From positions 9,796,001-9,860,000 of the forward strand of contig NC_065890.1 of NCBI RefSeq assembly GCF_905147045.1: DNA of 64,000 nt. The letters run 5' to 3'. The notes below the pieces were generated by a model. It had not been told where the DNA came from, ran no database searches, and worked only from the letters and a program-made list of their open reading frames with translations. How positions within the stretch are numbered: the stretch's first letter is position 1; the number at the start of each line of letters is the position of its first letter. A program made the translations under genes and the position numbers. Shown here in pieces: positions 14,801-27,054 of the stretch. This stretch comes from Nymphalis io (lineage: Eukaryota; Arthropoda; Insecta; Lepidoptera; Nymphalidae).

Positions 14801-17800
14801 ACTATGTTTGCTACTCAATACATTTTATATTTGTTGTTGTTTTTCCATCGCCTCCATTTTATTCACATACTTACGAATATATTTGTTATTAATACTATGT
14901 TTGTATAAAATGAAGCCGCAACTTCGTTGTATTAGTTTATTGAATAATTAAATCGTCACTGGAAAGAATAAACGCTAAATCGCCAAAATGGTACTTTTCA
15001 GGAATGAGGTTTAATAATTTTTTTTTATTTCTGAAAATAATCATATAATTTGGTTTTATTGCGATTTAGTTCGAACGAAATCGGTATTATTATCATGTTT
15101 TAATCTAAACAAACAAATTATACATTTCAGATGCGAATAATACATACCTCCTAACGATTTAAACGATTCAGCCAATTAAACTTTCTACGACATAATATGT
15201 TTTAATAACTATGACAACTTACAAACTATATAAAGATATTAAGCTCTATTAGTTTGCGAAACAAGTGCTCAAGCAATATTGTTTAAAGTTATGGGGAAAA
15301 CGTAGAAATTTTTAAGAAACTGACACTAAAGTGACTTGAGTCTTAAAACTGACGAGCAAGTTATATAATATGTTATTATTATAAAAGAATCAGTATCAAT
15401 CCGAGCGAGATCGCTTAACGCATTAGCGTGTATTAAGATATTAGGTCCTTACATATGAAATTGGCGTTTTGTACGGGAAGAATATAAAGTCAATTTTTTT
15501 TTTGTAAAATATTTTTAACTAACCAAAGTATGCACCGTTGTTATCTATGCACTTTTGCCATCTCATAGGTAGTTCATTGATCCCTTTAATCAAAAAAACC
15601 ATGAGGGCACGAATCAATAAACTCTTTGAAGGCGGTTTGGACTGCCGCATCGGAGTTGAATTTTTTTCCTTGTAAGAAGTTGTCCAAATTCCGGAAAAAA
15701 TGGTAATCTGTTGGAGCAAGGTCCGGGAAGCACGGTGGATGTCACAGACATTCCAATTGTAGCTCATCTAACTTAGTGGTTGTTTGTTGTGCAGTGTGTG
15801 GTCTTGCGTTGTCGTGAAGCAGCAGTGGCTTAGAGCGATTGACCAATCTTGGTTGTTTAGCAGCTAGTTCTTCCTTCGTGGTTTGCAGTTTCTGACAATA
15901 GACATCTGCCGTAATCGTTTGGCCAGACTTTAGGAAGCTGTAGTGAACGACATCGGCGCTAGTCCACCAAACACGAAAATTGACTCGGAAAAAGTTACTT
16001 GTGAGTAACTTTTTCTGAGTCAATTTTCGTGTTTGGTGAACGTTGAAAAATTACTTGTGAGTAACTTTTTCTGAGTCAATTTTCGTTTAGGGCAGGATTT
16101 GGCTGGTTCTTCAGGGTTCAGCCATTGCGACGAGCGCTTCCGATTATCGTACAGTATCCACTTTTTAATACAAGTAATGATTCGATTTAAAATCCCTTTA
16201 TTAATGTGTCGGTTGAGCAAAATAACACAGCAGTCGACGCGTGTTTGCAAGTTCGATTCACTCAATTCATGAGGTACCCATCTTTCAAGTTTTTTTACTT
16301 TCCCGATTTGCTTCAAGTAGAATAATATAGTTTTATCACTTACCCCGAAGCCTGCAGCTATTTTTGAAGTGCTTTGTGATGGATCCGCTTCCGCGATAGC
16401 CTGTAATTCTTCATTTTCCATTTTGGTCTCCGGCCTTCCACGGGGTTGGTTCTGAATGTCGAAATTTCCAGAACGAAAACGTTGAAACCAAAAAGTACCG
16501 TGCGCTCTTTTGCGACACTAGCGCCGTACACATCATTAATCCTTCGAGCTGTTTCTGCAGCACTGGTGCCACGCTAGAACTCGTACTCGTAAATATACCG
16601 ATATTTCATGTTCTCCATTGTGCGGTAATAAGCGACACCAAAGAAAAAAATAATGAGGAAAAAACAAATGAATGACTGTTTTCAAAATTCAAATGTATCA
16701 GCTAAATGAATTTATAAATTTGAATTCAAATTCAAATTTATAAATTCATTTAGATTCTTAACCAAAGAGGAGATATTTTAGATCAAAGTCGTCAGTACGA
16801 CAAAACGCTAATTTCATATGTAAGGACCTAATATAAAACAAATAGATATTCGTTATAACTACTATTCTATTTCCGCATTTGTATACCTTATACATTTCTA
16901 CAACTACTCGTTTAAAATTGTAAATATATTTGAAGAAAGCAAATAAAATTATTATGATATTGATAAAACAAATCGAATTAAAGTTTTCAATTTTTCTATC
17001 CTTTTTTAAACATAAAAATGTTTACTGCGACAAACTGCGTTCCATAAAATAAATTGTCATTGATTTTATATCTGTAGATACATTAGAGATCTACAAATTC
17101 TAATATATTAGCTTTAGTTTTGAAAACGTTCGCATGGAAAGCGCCCGACAATTTTATTTCTACATCAAAATATATAATTTTTAACTATAGCTACAAAAAA
17201 ATCCAAAAGATAAACATTCTGATAAAGAGCCTTAATTTATCTATAATATGAAAGTCCCACATCAAACGAAGTTATAGTTCGCACTGGCGGTGTAAAAAAC
17301 AAGCGAACATAACTTTACTCCTCATAATATTAGAGTATGTACAAATAGCTTAGTATTTAAAGAAGAAATCTTTTAAGGAATTTTCCTTTAAGATTTAGAA
17401 ACTTTCATTGTGTAATTTCGACAAGGTAATCTCCACATTACAGTGCCAGCTTTTTAAGGTACGATTTACTAATCTGACTAAATAATAAATACTGAACGCT
17501 CACCTACTGCGTCATCGGCTGACCAATAACCATTCAGATTGAAATAGAATTCATTAAACTGAATTTAATCAGCGTTTCAGAAAGTGGACGTAATTAATTA
17601 CTTCATTTAAATTTAATAAATTCAAAGGTTTATATATAAAACTTTGTAGTATATATTTTTTTGCATCAACATGATCTCAAAATAGAAAAAATATTTTGAC
17701 CACATAGGTATCTGTTGTTGTCATTACAAGAATTTCAAATGAAGTAATTATTGTGGTTTAAGGAACAATAGTAAGAATGACTTTCTAACAAATTGACGGC

Positions 17801-20372
17801 CGGTAGCCAGATACAAAGACTAGCCAATTAAGCAATAGATATTTTAGTACACAAGTAAGTGCGCAAACGCAGGTGTTATCATTCCCTCTTTTATAGCGCG
17901 ATGGAAAGGCAATTTGACATAAATCGTTGGTTCTCCCGCTGATACCTGATAGTATGTGATCCCTACTGCACAAAGACAGTGGCACTGTATGAAATATTAA
18001 TCATTCCTTACATTGCCAACGTGTATCCGCCTTTGGAACTAAGATGTTACATCCCTGGTGTGTGTGGTATTTGGCTCACTCACCCTTCAAACCGGAACAC
18101 AACAATATTAAATACCTGTTGCTATTTTGTGATTGAATCTGATGATTGAGTGATCCAAACGAGCTTGGACAAAGCACAGGCGCATTCTCTGTACCATCTA
18201 TTACATAATCCAATGGAACGGCAAATCCGACCAAAAGAGTTCAATCGCCAGATGAACGGTTTTATATCCTTACCGAGAGAAGAGTGTAAACTTCGAAAAC
18301 TTTGATACTTTGTAAACCAATGGAACAGCCAAACTGTTTATGTATATCTAAGGTCCTACAAATTCATGGTCATTAGTCTTTGTAATACATAAAGTAACCT
18401 TACCTAGGACTAACTCAGCTTGTCAATCTCCAAACCGGTGAATTATATTTATATAAACTAATATAAAATTTGGATACTCATTATTATTCGGAATAGTAGG
18501 TAGAAGGTAACATATAATCGATAAAACGGATTATCATTTAGGCACCTTTTTTAATTGAATAAAAAATTATACTAAATTTGCAATTTCTCGAACCCTGAAA
18601 AAATTATCTTAGAAAATTGTTGATATATGATTGTTTATTTAGCTGATAACGAACGAAACGAATATTATCGGATATTTAAAATAATGGCATACATAATTAT
18701 TATGCCTACCTATTAATTATTATATGTTCATATACCTAATCGTTAAACTTACAATACTATACTTTCTTTAAATTAAAGCAAAATTGTAATTCCTTTGTAA
18801 ATAGCGTGTCCCACCAGGCGGGCGGTGTCGACCGCGTTCGGTTCCGCACAATTAATCCCAAATAACGAACGGCAACACGACGCCTGCGCCTGCGCAGACC
18901 TCTCCAATTAGTAAGCCCTTCGGTTTCCAGACAGACCACTGTTTTATTATGCTTCGGAGAAAGGTAAAGTAAGGTCCAACTGACTTCAACATTCAGTAGT
19001 GTCAGATATAATTTGCTTAGGAATTTTAGACGCGAATAAATACGTTTTTGTACATTTTATAGGTTCAATATATTTTAATCACGGTGTTTAGACAAAGTTA
19101 AAATATCAAAAAAGGAAATACTCGTACTAGGTAAATAAAATAATTAAAAGTATTTTTACTATTTTTAATAGTCTAAAATAGTTTTTTATTTTACAAAATT
19201 TTAAATATTTATCGCAAATAGGAATGTAATTATTTTATATTATTAGTATATTTAAAATAAACTGTAAAATTAATACAATTTCTAATAAATGGATTAATTT
19301 TAATAAAGCATATTAAAATAGACAATTAAAACAATAATTAATTAAACGACACTGTGTCGTTTAAAATTTATTAAATTACAGAATAAAAATAAATTATATA
19401 TTTATCAGTGAAAACTCTTTAAACAAGCAACAAAAACATCTCAGTATCTTTTTCTCCTATGTTTGTCAGTCAATTTTTTTTTATTAAGAATTATCGTCCT
19501 ACTTGGCATTATATACCAGAAAATATAATAACTATTGTAAAGAAATAAATATTTTCTGATACAATTATTCGCTTATATAAATTTAAAAAAAAAACAATAA
19601 TTGAAATTATTTTAATAAATAATCGTATTAGTCTTTTTTAACTGAAAACTGTTTGTTGCAGTATTTTTTAATGGAACCTACAAACAACGATAATTATAGC
19701 TAGTTATTCTAAATAGAATTTACTAAGCTGTTCTTTTTCGTAAGAAGGCGGTTAGTTTCAATACCGTCGGGTGTTTTCAGCCGCATTTAAAACTAGTGTA
19801 ATACATCGAAGTGTGCGTTAATTTGGTATAAAGAGAACCTTAATCAATGTTTATGTATAAATAAATCTTAGACTTGCCTATAAATAAATAAATGTCACAG
19901 ATAAAAATAAATCTAAGCTAAAAGATTAGTACCGACGTTGTTTTTCTAGAGTTATAAATGACAGTGTGTTTATTACTTAATTATAATTTATCTGAGGAAA
20001 AACATTGATTCCGAAATTGTTTAAGCATCAATTAAGATATTTCTAATCGCTAACTTCTGGATAAAATGGTATTTTAAAAACATGTTAGCACTAAGCATCA
20101 AACATCTCATAGTTTGACTGCTTCAATTTCTCATTGGCGTGTCATAGATAGTGTTAATGTGCTGGTTTTCCATGGTGATGTTGGGAGCTGAAGGATAGTT
20201 GTTCCTGACGCTCCAGACTTAGGCCTATCTTACCGAGAAATGGCGGCGATCTCGCGACGGGGCTGCGCGGCTGCTCCGCGCTGCGAGCCATGATGGCCGC
20301 GATAGAGAAGTCCGTGGCTCGGGTCTTACCCTCCTCCGCCACCATCCTGGAACCCCACCCTTCCACATCCAT
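11874..20372 (-). CDS. mid/H15: T-box transcription factor, Tbx20/midline/H15 type (first three coding exons; 3' part outside window)
   Basis: Sequence-specific nuclear DNA-binding regulator of development; this family patterns heart, segments and appendages in insects. Exons on the minus strand are 20234-20372, 13651-13812 and 11874-12039, all with GT/AG borders and matching phases (1, 1, then 2). Exon 1 begins at ATG 20372-20370, with an in-frame TAA two codons upstream; a second in-frame ATG is residue 10. Residues 22-28 read FSIAAIM, an eh1-like Groucho-binding motif also seen near the N-terminus of Tbx20 proteins. Exon 2 codes a Ser/Pro-rich stretch and an acidic run (DEDVEVDVE). Exon 3 enters the T-box at about residue 133 with LETKELWDKFHDLGTEMIIT, which nearly matches vertebrate TBX20. 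The remainder of the T-box was not found in 1-11873, so it must lie further left. Whether this is midline or its paralogue H15 cannot be decided from these exons. Confidence 0.88.
12040..13650 (-). other. Intron 2 of the T-box gene
   Basis: AT-rich non-coding sequence between exon 3 (acceptor AG at 12040-12041) and exon 2 (donor gtaaatt ending at 13650). I see no repeat family or coding signal in it. Confidence 0.7.
15965..16038. repeat. 35-bp-arm palindrome inside the mariner
   Basis: Left arm 15965-15999 and right arm 16004-16038 are reverse complements with one mismatch around a 4-base loop (tgtg). Part of the transposase sequence (KKLLTSNF region) appears in both orientations. Confidence 0.95.
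15995..16086. repeat. 36-bp direct repeat overlapping the palindrome
   Basis: The 36-base block at 15995-16030, starting ttacttgtgagtaac, is repeated identically at 16051-16086. Together with the palindrome this gives three partial copies of one transposase segment. Confidence 0.93.
16702..16753. repeat. 25-bp-arm perfect palindrome inside the mariner
   Basis: Arms 16702-16726 and 16729-16753 are exact reverse complements with a 2-base centre. The block lies between the transposase start and the right terminal repeat. Confidence 0.95.
17985..18185 (-). mobile_element. SINE family C, diverged partial copy
   Basis: ggctcactcacccttcaaac and cggaacacaacaatatt are well kept; both ends are degraded. 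It lies in T-box intron 1. Confidence 0.75.
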
Positions 20373-20514
20373 CAACACTTAGTACCCCAGTTCCAAATCC
20401 ACTATTTCATTCCGTCCGACACATTGTCTCTCAATAAACCTGTATTAACCTATATCATGAATTAAATTTAATTAATGAACCACCGAAAAAAAAAATTAGC
20501 ACATTTTTTTGTTT

Positions 20515-20712
20515 CGAAACGCGGCCGTGATAATAGAGTCCGTCGTGATAGTACAGCGGGCGCGAAGTCGCAAGCGAAAGCGACACGGCGGTTGAGCGCG
20601 GACTGAGCGCGAGGAGAAGCGGTGCGAGCGGGGCGGGGCGCGGGGCGGGGCCGCCTCCCCATCTACCACTGGCCGCGCTACCCGCTGTCGCCGCGCGGGG
20701 GCCGGCACCCCT
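20515..20712 (-). promoter_or_regulatory. GC-rich island upstream of T-box exon 1, likely promoter or 5' UTR
   Basis: About 200 bases that are very rich in G+C and CpG inside AT-rich surroundings. They include repeated GC-box-like runs (ggggcggggcgcggggcggg near 20630-20650). The island begins about 140 bases upstream of the first ATG of the minus-strand T-box gene. Open frames crossing it are Arg/Ala/Pro low-complexity and not convincing proteins. I infer promoter or 5' leader; no TATA box or start site can be fixed by eye. Confidence 0.5.
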
Positions 20713-21928
20713 ACTCATAACAATATCGCATTATTATTTAATTTGTATTCCATATCACTTGCTCACTCCCATCATAATTCATTGTTAGTATTCAATAATA
20801 TACAATATACATTCCGTACCAACCGAATTTCAGATAATTTATTTTTGTCTTCAAATATTTAATCACTTAGTTTCTTAAATATTAAAAATATTTTTTTTTT
20901 TAATCAACTGCTTCCAGTTATAATAAAGTGTATTTATATTTGCGTGTAATAATGATATTGAATAATAATTAAAATAAAATGTAAATTCTGAACGATACTG
21001 CGCCGCCCATTAAAACAGATCACTAGATCAGAGGGAGAAGGAACTAGTTTATGACGTCCAATGAACGGTTGGGAGAGTGAGATCACATTATGGTGATTAT
21101 TCTGGTGTAAAAGATGTTCGCGTGTATACACGTTTCTTGAAGAAACAAACAGCTTGAAAAAAAACTTCAACAAAACACAAGAGAAAAATGTATATTTAAT
21201 ACCTAAAAAATATTGAAATTCAAAATCCTAGGTCTATTTTCTTTTAAATTTAAACGTAATACTAATTATATGTGTTCATTTTTTTCTTTATACCTTCTAT
21301 GCAAATATTCAGTAAAAATAGAAGTGACGCATTGATGACGGCTAACTTTGCGTATTTAACATACAATATGCACAAATTTGCAAATATATATTTTTTGATA
21401 TTTACAATAGGTATTATTTTAATAGTTAAATCAGATTAAGAAATATGCTATGAGTAACTAGGTAAATAATTTCTACCACCTCTACTTAAGTTTAGAATCT
21501 GCTATCGTAATTAGAAAACTACAAGGAAGCAATTCACGTGGTGAACGTGAGTACTGAAAAACAAAAATTTCTAACTGCTAGGGTCAATACCCCTTACATA
21601 TGTTTAACGAACGAAAGAACTTTCCATCTCTCTCCATTACGCTACACTTTGGTTTTCTTTACAATGTTTTCGCTTACTAAATAAAATTGTAAGCCCATAT
21701 TTTACATCTTAGTAACTTAGTAATTCTTACTACCTATAAGGAGACTACCTATAAGGAATATTAACCATTCATTACATGCGAGACGAATGATGATAACTAG
21801 AATATTTTATCACTTGTGCGAGTAAAAATAATAATATCATTGCAAAATTTATTAATAATCAATCTATCAAATTTAGTTTTTCTTTAACTGGAGGGGCTTG
21901 CAAAAAACCCTACCCATTATCAGATACT

Positions 21929-21993
21929 TGCCTGTCAATGTCCCACTGCTGGGACTGGGCTAAGGCCTCTTCTCCTTTTTTTTCGAGGAGAAA
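21929..21993 (-). mobile_element. SINE family A, 3' fragment
   Basis: Has tgtcaatgtcccactgctgg and ggctaaggcctcttctcc with a small internal duplication (gggactgggc). Confidence 0.7.
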
Positions 21994-22711
21994 AATTATT
22001 GCGGCTTCCAATAAATGCCAATAACAAAGCCTGTGACAAAACAGCCTAATCATTGACATAATCACACGTGAAATAACTTACTTTTAATATATATTGTATA
22101 TTATATTTAAAAATAAGTTTTTCCGACGTATGTAGCAGTGTTTTAATAATTCAAAACCTTTTAACCAAAATGAGAACAGAGCGTCTTCAAGCTACGTTCA
22201 TGTATTAAGCATACAAACTGTGAGATATCGCCTTCGTCGACTGACATTATGACGACTGCCAAAGCTTCGAACCGACAGCCCTTATTCCCTTGCTATACAA
22301 AACTTCCACTCTATCTAAGTGACATAGAGTCTATCTCTACATGTAAGTTGTATGAATTATTCGTGAAAATATGAAAAACATTACATTCTTGAAATATGAC
22401 TATCTCGCGAAGGCATTAAAAAGCATTATAAGGAACACACTCCGGTATTTTTCAATTTGCGAGAATGGTTTCTAGGCTGTGCGTTTTATGACGATGTTAA
22501 TAACGTAGGTAACTGTTTATTAAATTGTACTACACATTTATTTAGTTGTATCACGGACTTTCGTGAGTTTGTTACTTTGTCATACTTGTACTTCTTTCGT
22601 GGAATATAAGTTACCTTACATTAATATTATCTTAATTATTGCCATGACAATGGGTGATCCCATTATTTACGCCAAGCTAAGCGAATAGGTAACAACTAGT
22701 TAAAATTAATC

Positions 22712-22880
22712 TGCCTCGTTAGTCTAGTGGTTAGCTTATAAGGCTGCAGATCCTATATTCTACGTTGAAGTTCTGGGTCGGACCAATAGACAATTATTGG
22801 CTTTTCATCAATTGGTAGTTAACAGTGAGCCAGTAGTAAAAAAGCACGTAATGCTATTGGCCAGAAATCTTTCCAATCGT
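22712..22880 (+). mobile_element. tRNA-derived SINE (family B), diverged
   Basis: Head tgcctcgttagtctagtggt, then aaggctgcagatcc, gttctgggtcggaccaatag and the later block aaaaagcacgtaatgctattgg. Not a functional tRNA. Confidence 0.7.
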
Positions 22881-24494
22881 GTTAGTTAAATAGTTACATC
22901 GAATATGATGTATTCCCTCAGAATAGAGGAAATAGTTGCATAGAAACTCTTGAAAATTGCCGAAATCAGTCAAGGGTAGTCAGTAAGTATATATAATAAT
23001 AAAATAGTAAGATAAATATATAATCAACAATAGTATCTTCTCTACCGAGTAGGTACATAACTAATTACATTAGGTTCCAACACTACCTTTATCTATTTTC
23101 AATTATCATATTTACATAAAAATACAAAGTTTCTTAGAAAGTACTGCATACTGCAAAAACGTAAGTGCCATTGAATATCGTAGTTTATTGATGCGTCAAA
23201 CGAATAGGTACGAACAAAGAAATTTATTTAAAACTCGGTATGATAACTAATCAGATAAATGATTAAGTCATTATTTACTCGAGCGAATTTGCCATTGCTA
23301 AAGTTCGTATTTACCTTGTGTACTTTATAGGAGAGACCCAAAATAAATTATTTTCTTATAATTTAATGATAGATTACGTATAATGTCTTTGTTTTTAATA
23401 TCACTTTTTGATTAAAGCAATAAATTCAATTATAAAATTAACATACGGTTTTGCAGTGTTAAAGTTGGACTTACATTTAATTAACGACCGTTTGCATTTA
23501 CAGTAGCGAAGTGTCGTTAAAATACACTTTATTGTTACTTAATTTTATACTTAAAACTGTAACATTGTAATTTTAATAACATAAAATCTCATGTCAAAGT
23601 TGAAGAGTCTTTTTTTTAACGTTTATTTAATGTTTAATTAATCAAAATATTATTACCAAAAAATCTTTTTTTTTTGCTATAATAATTAATAAAGTATCTA
23701 AATAAAAAGCTATATTTTTATTAACAACTGTTTTTTTTTTTAATTATAATTAATTCATACTCTAACAAATTGTATTTCAAGCCACATAGAAGAAAGAGAG
23801 AAACTTTTCGAAACTTAAAACTAACCTAAAAACTATTTCTCACGATTATAAACTCAAATGTATTCGCCGAGAATCTTTAAGCAAGTCACAATATTGTATA
23901 ACGAACCGGAACTAAAATTCAATTCAGAATCAACAACACTGTAAAAAAGTTGGAAGTAGCGGAAGAATGGCTGTCGTGGTTGAACACAAAGGATTGCATT
24001 GTACTTATATTTCAGAGCAATATTACGCAAAAGCGCAAAGGACGGCGCTCGCTTTTGAAAAATGACGGAATATCAATAACGTTTTCAAACGTACAAATAT
24101 TTGCTCGGAGACGTACACACGTGGCGGGCCACACAGGACGCCATCTTGAGTGTATTGTGCAATTTTAAGCCCCGTGTAGACTGCTTACACAGCTTATAAC
24201 AATTATTATAACTACTACAATTTATAACAAAAACATGTTTAAACTTGGCTTAATTTAATGTACATAAGTCATTAAAATTTCAATGAACCGTTTTTTTTAT
24301 TAGTTATTTTTGTAAGTGCCTATATTTAAACGTGTCATTAATGAAACCTGGAAATTCCAAATATTTTTTAAGACCTATTAATACGATACAATAAATATCA
24401 AGATAAATGATAATTAACATTAAATCCTCAATTAAAAGAGTATGGTCGTCTTTTAGGAATATTTAGAGTCATTTCTTATGGAGATAGTGGAAAG

Positions 24495-24575
24495 TTTAGT
24501 GGTGCTTGTCTAGATTTGAACTCAAAACTGTTGTATAAGATCCACATATTCTAACCATTGAACTACCTCGGTTGT
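24495..24575 (-). mobile_element. SINE family A, tRNA-like head fragment
   Basis: agtggtgcttgtctagatttgaac and ccacatattctaaccattga match the head of family A in reverse orientation. Not a functional tRNA. Confidence 0.5.
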
Positions 24576-26355
24576 TTACTTCATAATTTTAATAGTCCAA
24601 ATAGAAAAAGAAGCTGATAAAAGCTTAATATGCAAAAGTAAATCGATTTAGCAACGCTTGGTCACACTCCGACCGTGAAATGAACTGACGAGTGCGCCTC
24701 TAAAATCAATTTCATATGAACATACTATGACTGGGGATGGATTGCATTGGTCGTTTATTATAGGCTTGTTAACTATTTATTAAAGAGAAACTTCTTTGAG
24801 AGTCGGAAAAGGTCGAATTTAAGTGCATAGTTTTTAATTGAAACGCAAATGCAAAGAGTAATCAATTGCACCAAGCGTACATAATTGGAAAGGCTTTTTT
24901 AATTATATAAGACACTTGTACCTACTGATATTAACTAAATATACCTATAATCGTTTAAGTTAATTAACGGCTCTTAATACAAGTCCGTTACAGTATTTTA
25001 ATAGTAAGTACTTTATAGAGTACATATAGTATATAACTCAACAAGTAGATAGTAACTAGATAGAAGTAAGATACTCGACTAATAAATAAAATAATAAATT
25101 TAGTAATCAACATCCTTAATAAGATTCAAAACAAAATTTATATGGCACCATATCGTACAGCTTAAAAACATATGACTTGTAATTATAACATCGGTAGATG
25201 ATTAACAGAATAAATATTTTAGAATAAAATAGAAGCTTTATATTAGAATTAATTCAATAAAAATATTTTTTTTTTTAATAAATACTATTTACTAACCAAA
25301 AAAATACTGGCTGAATTGTCAGTTTTATATATTAAAAAAATATCGTGTTATAAATGTTTAAATAAAGAATAAGTGAAACATAAAAAGGCAGCATCAGCGA
25401 GAGGGGCAACAAATCGCGCGCATTATACATGACAAATGTAATGCCCGGTGTCGGGTTGCGCCCACCCGTGCGCCGGATTAGTTCCCCGCAGTCCCGTTCG
25501 ATGAGACGAGACGATTTTACTTAACGTTTATAATATCGGCAATACTGCAACTATACTATTTACGTAACTATATGAAGAAAATTATAAAGCGATAATTGCG
25601 AAGCCGAGACGGATAGATAGTACCTATACGCTTCGCACGGTATTATAATTCTAAGTGTCTACATAAAACTTTTATATTAAAAGACAAATATACAAAGAAT
25701 AAAAATTGTCTATTCTGGGCTAGAAACTTTTGCTTGTGCTCACGTAGAGCAAACTCACAAAAGTTTCAACACCATCGGATCGGAAGAATTGTTTAGAAGT
25801 GCATAGAGAATAAACTTTTATTTATAAATATAGTAAAGCAATCGCTCACAAACAATGATAATAAAAATGATAAGTATGTAAGAACTTCATTTATTATAAT
25901 AAATTGCACAATTATATGACCATTAAGGTTTTGTATGTGTCGGTACTTAAAAGTTCTATTGGCCTGTATTGATTATGTTTTGTTTTTTTGTTGTTATCAA
26001 AATGCTTAAATTGTACGGAATACTTTGTGGAATGGAAACAAAGTATCAGCTTACTTTCCGTTGCTCCCCAAATAGAGTGCCCTCTGCCCTTGACGCTTGC
26101 CATGCCATCAATACTTCTTCTTAAAATAATTCAATCGTTAAAACGTATTCTATTTTGAAAAATACTAAAATAGATCCTGATAATGAAAATATTTACACGC
26201 CTTAATGAGATGAAATGATTGCTGTCACGCTCCGTTTACATTATTAGATGGATACATATTAATATACTTCTTACGCCAAGAAGAATTGAGAACATCCTCC
26301 TTTTTGAATTCGATTAAAAAAACATAAGTCTGCACAATCGATTATGCCAAATAAT

Positions 26356-26650
26356 TCACTGGTGGTAGGGCTTTGTGCAAGCTCGTCTGGGTAGGTACCA
26401 CCCACTCATCAGATATTCTACCGAAAAACAGCAATACTTGATATTGTTGTGTTCCGGTTTGAAGGGTGAGTGAGCCAGTGTAATTACAGGCACAAGGGAC
26501 ATAAAATCTTAGTTCCCAAGGTTGGTGGCGCATTGGCTATAAGCGATGGTTGACATTTCTTACAATGCCAATGCCTAAGGGTGTTTGGTGACCATTTACC
26601 ATCAGGTGGCCCATATGATTGTCCACCTTCCTATTCTATAAAAAAAAAAT
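26356..26650 (+). mobile_element. SINE family C, full length
   Basis: Starts actggtggtagggctttgtg and ends cttcctattctataaaaaaa. Very similar to the copies at 34920, 50596 and 54121. A translated frame in it looks protein-like only because the element is repeated. Confidence 0.9.
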
Positions 26651-26765
26651 AATAATATTAAAAACCGCCCAAACCCTTCCGTTCGAATGTTATAGCATAA
26701 CTAACACGCAAACACTCGAATGTTTTACACATTTCGATCCATATAATGTCGTAATCGTATCGTAA

Positions 26766-27054
26766 CAGCCTGTGAATGTCCCACTGCTGGGCTAAGGCCT
26801 CCTCTCCCTTTTTAAGGAGAAGGTTTGGAGCTTATTCCACCACGCTGCTCCATTGCTATGGAATACACATGTGGCAGAATTCTAGTGAAATTAGACACAT
26901 GCAGGTTTCCTCACGATATTTTCCTTCACCGTAAAGCACGAGATCAATTATAAACTCAAATTAAGCACATGAAAATTCAGTGGTGCTTTTCCGGGTTTGA
27001 ATCCTCGTTCATCGGTTAAGATTCACGCGTTCTAACCACTGGGCCATCTCGGCT
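26766..27054 (-). mobile_element. SINE family A, near full length
   Basis: Runs from the 3' tail (aacagcctgtgaatgtccca) to the tRNA-derived head (gggccatctcggctt). Flanks show an imperfect duplication around taatcgtatcgtaa, with a one-base difference. Confidence 0.85.

Larger units (their letters stand above)
15519..16618 (-). pseudogene. Mariner transposase pseudogene
   Basis: Reads from ATG 16618 as MENMKYRYIYEYEF and then hits an in-frame TAG at codon 15. A one-base deletion follows within the N-terminal helix-turn-helix. The frame is recovered through GRPETKMENEELQAI and the second HTH (SKIAAGFGVSDKTI). The first catalytic Asp of the mariner D,D34D triad is lost: the usual TCDEKW motif reads TCIKKW here. 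The second (HDNARPH) and third (APTDYHFF) acidic motifs remain, but in broken frames. An inserted palindrome adds a stop after LTQKKLLTSNF. The C-terminal frame ends NNGAYFG. Inactive. Confidence 0.92.
15441..16831 (-). mobile_element. Mariner-family DNA transposon, decayed, with intact ends
   Basis: The terminal inverted repeats start TTAGGTCCTTACATATGAAA at 15441 and occur in reverse complement ending at 16831. They differ at a few positions further in. TA dinucleotides flank both ends (15439-15440 and 16832-16833), the usual Tc1/mariner target duplication. The transposase lies on the minus strand. The element sits in intron 1 of the T-box gene. It contains two long palindromes and an internal 36-bp duplication, annotated separately, which disrupt the reading frame. 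Confidence 0.93.
13813..20233 (-). other. Intron 1 of the T-box gene
   Basis: 6.4 kb between exon 2 and exon 1. It holds a decayed mariner (15441-16831), a diverged SINE (17985-18185) and a GC-richer unique block at about 18780-18920. The remainder is AT-rich with no supportable gene. Confidence 0.7.

Noticed and set aside
20455..20718. Open frames rich in Arg/Ala/Pro over the GC island
   Set aside because: Several overlapping frames are open only because the GC-rich sequence lacks stop codons; low-complexity composition and no family resemblance.
26342..26533. Protein-like frame MRHQPWELRFYV found at four places (26.4, 35.0, 50.7, 54.3 kb)
   Set aside because: It is the same non-coding SINE family C read in one frame; repetition comes from transposition, not a gene family.
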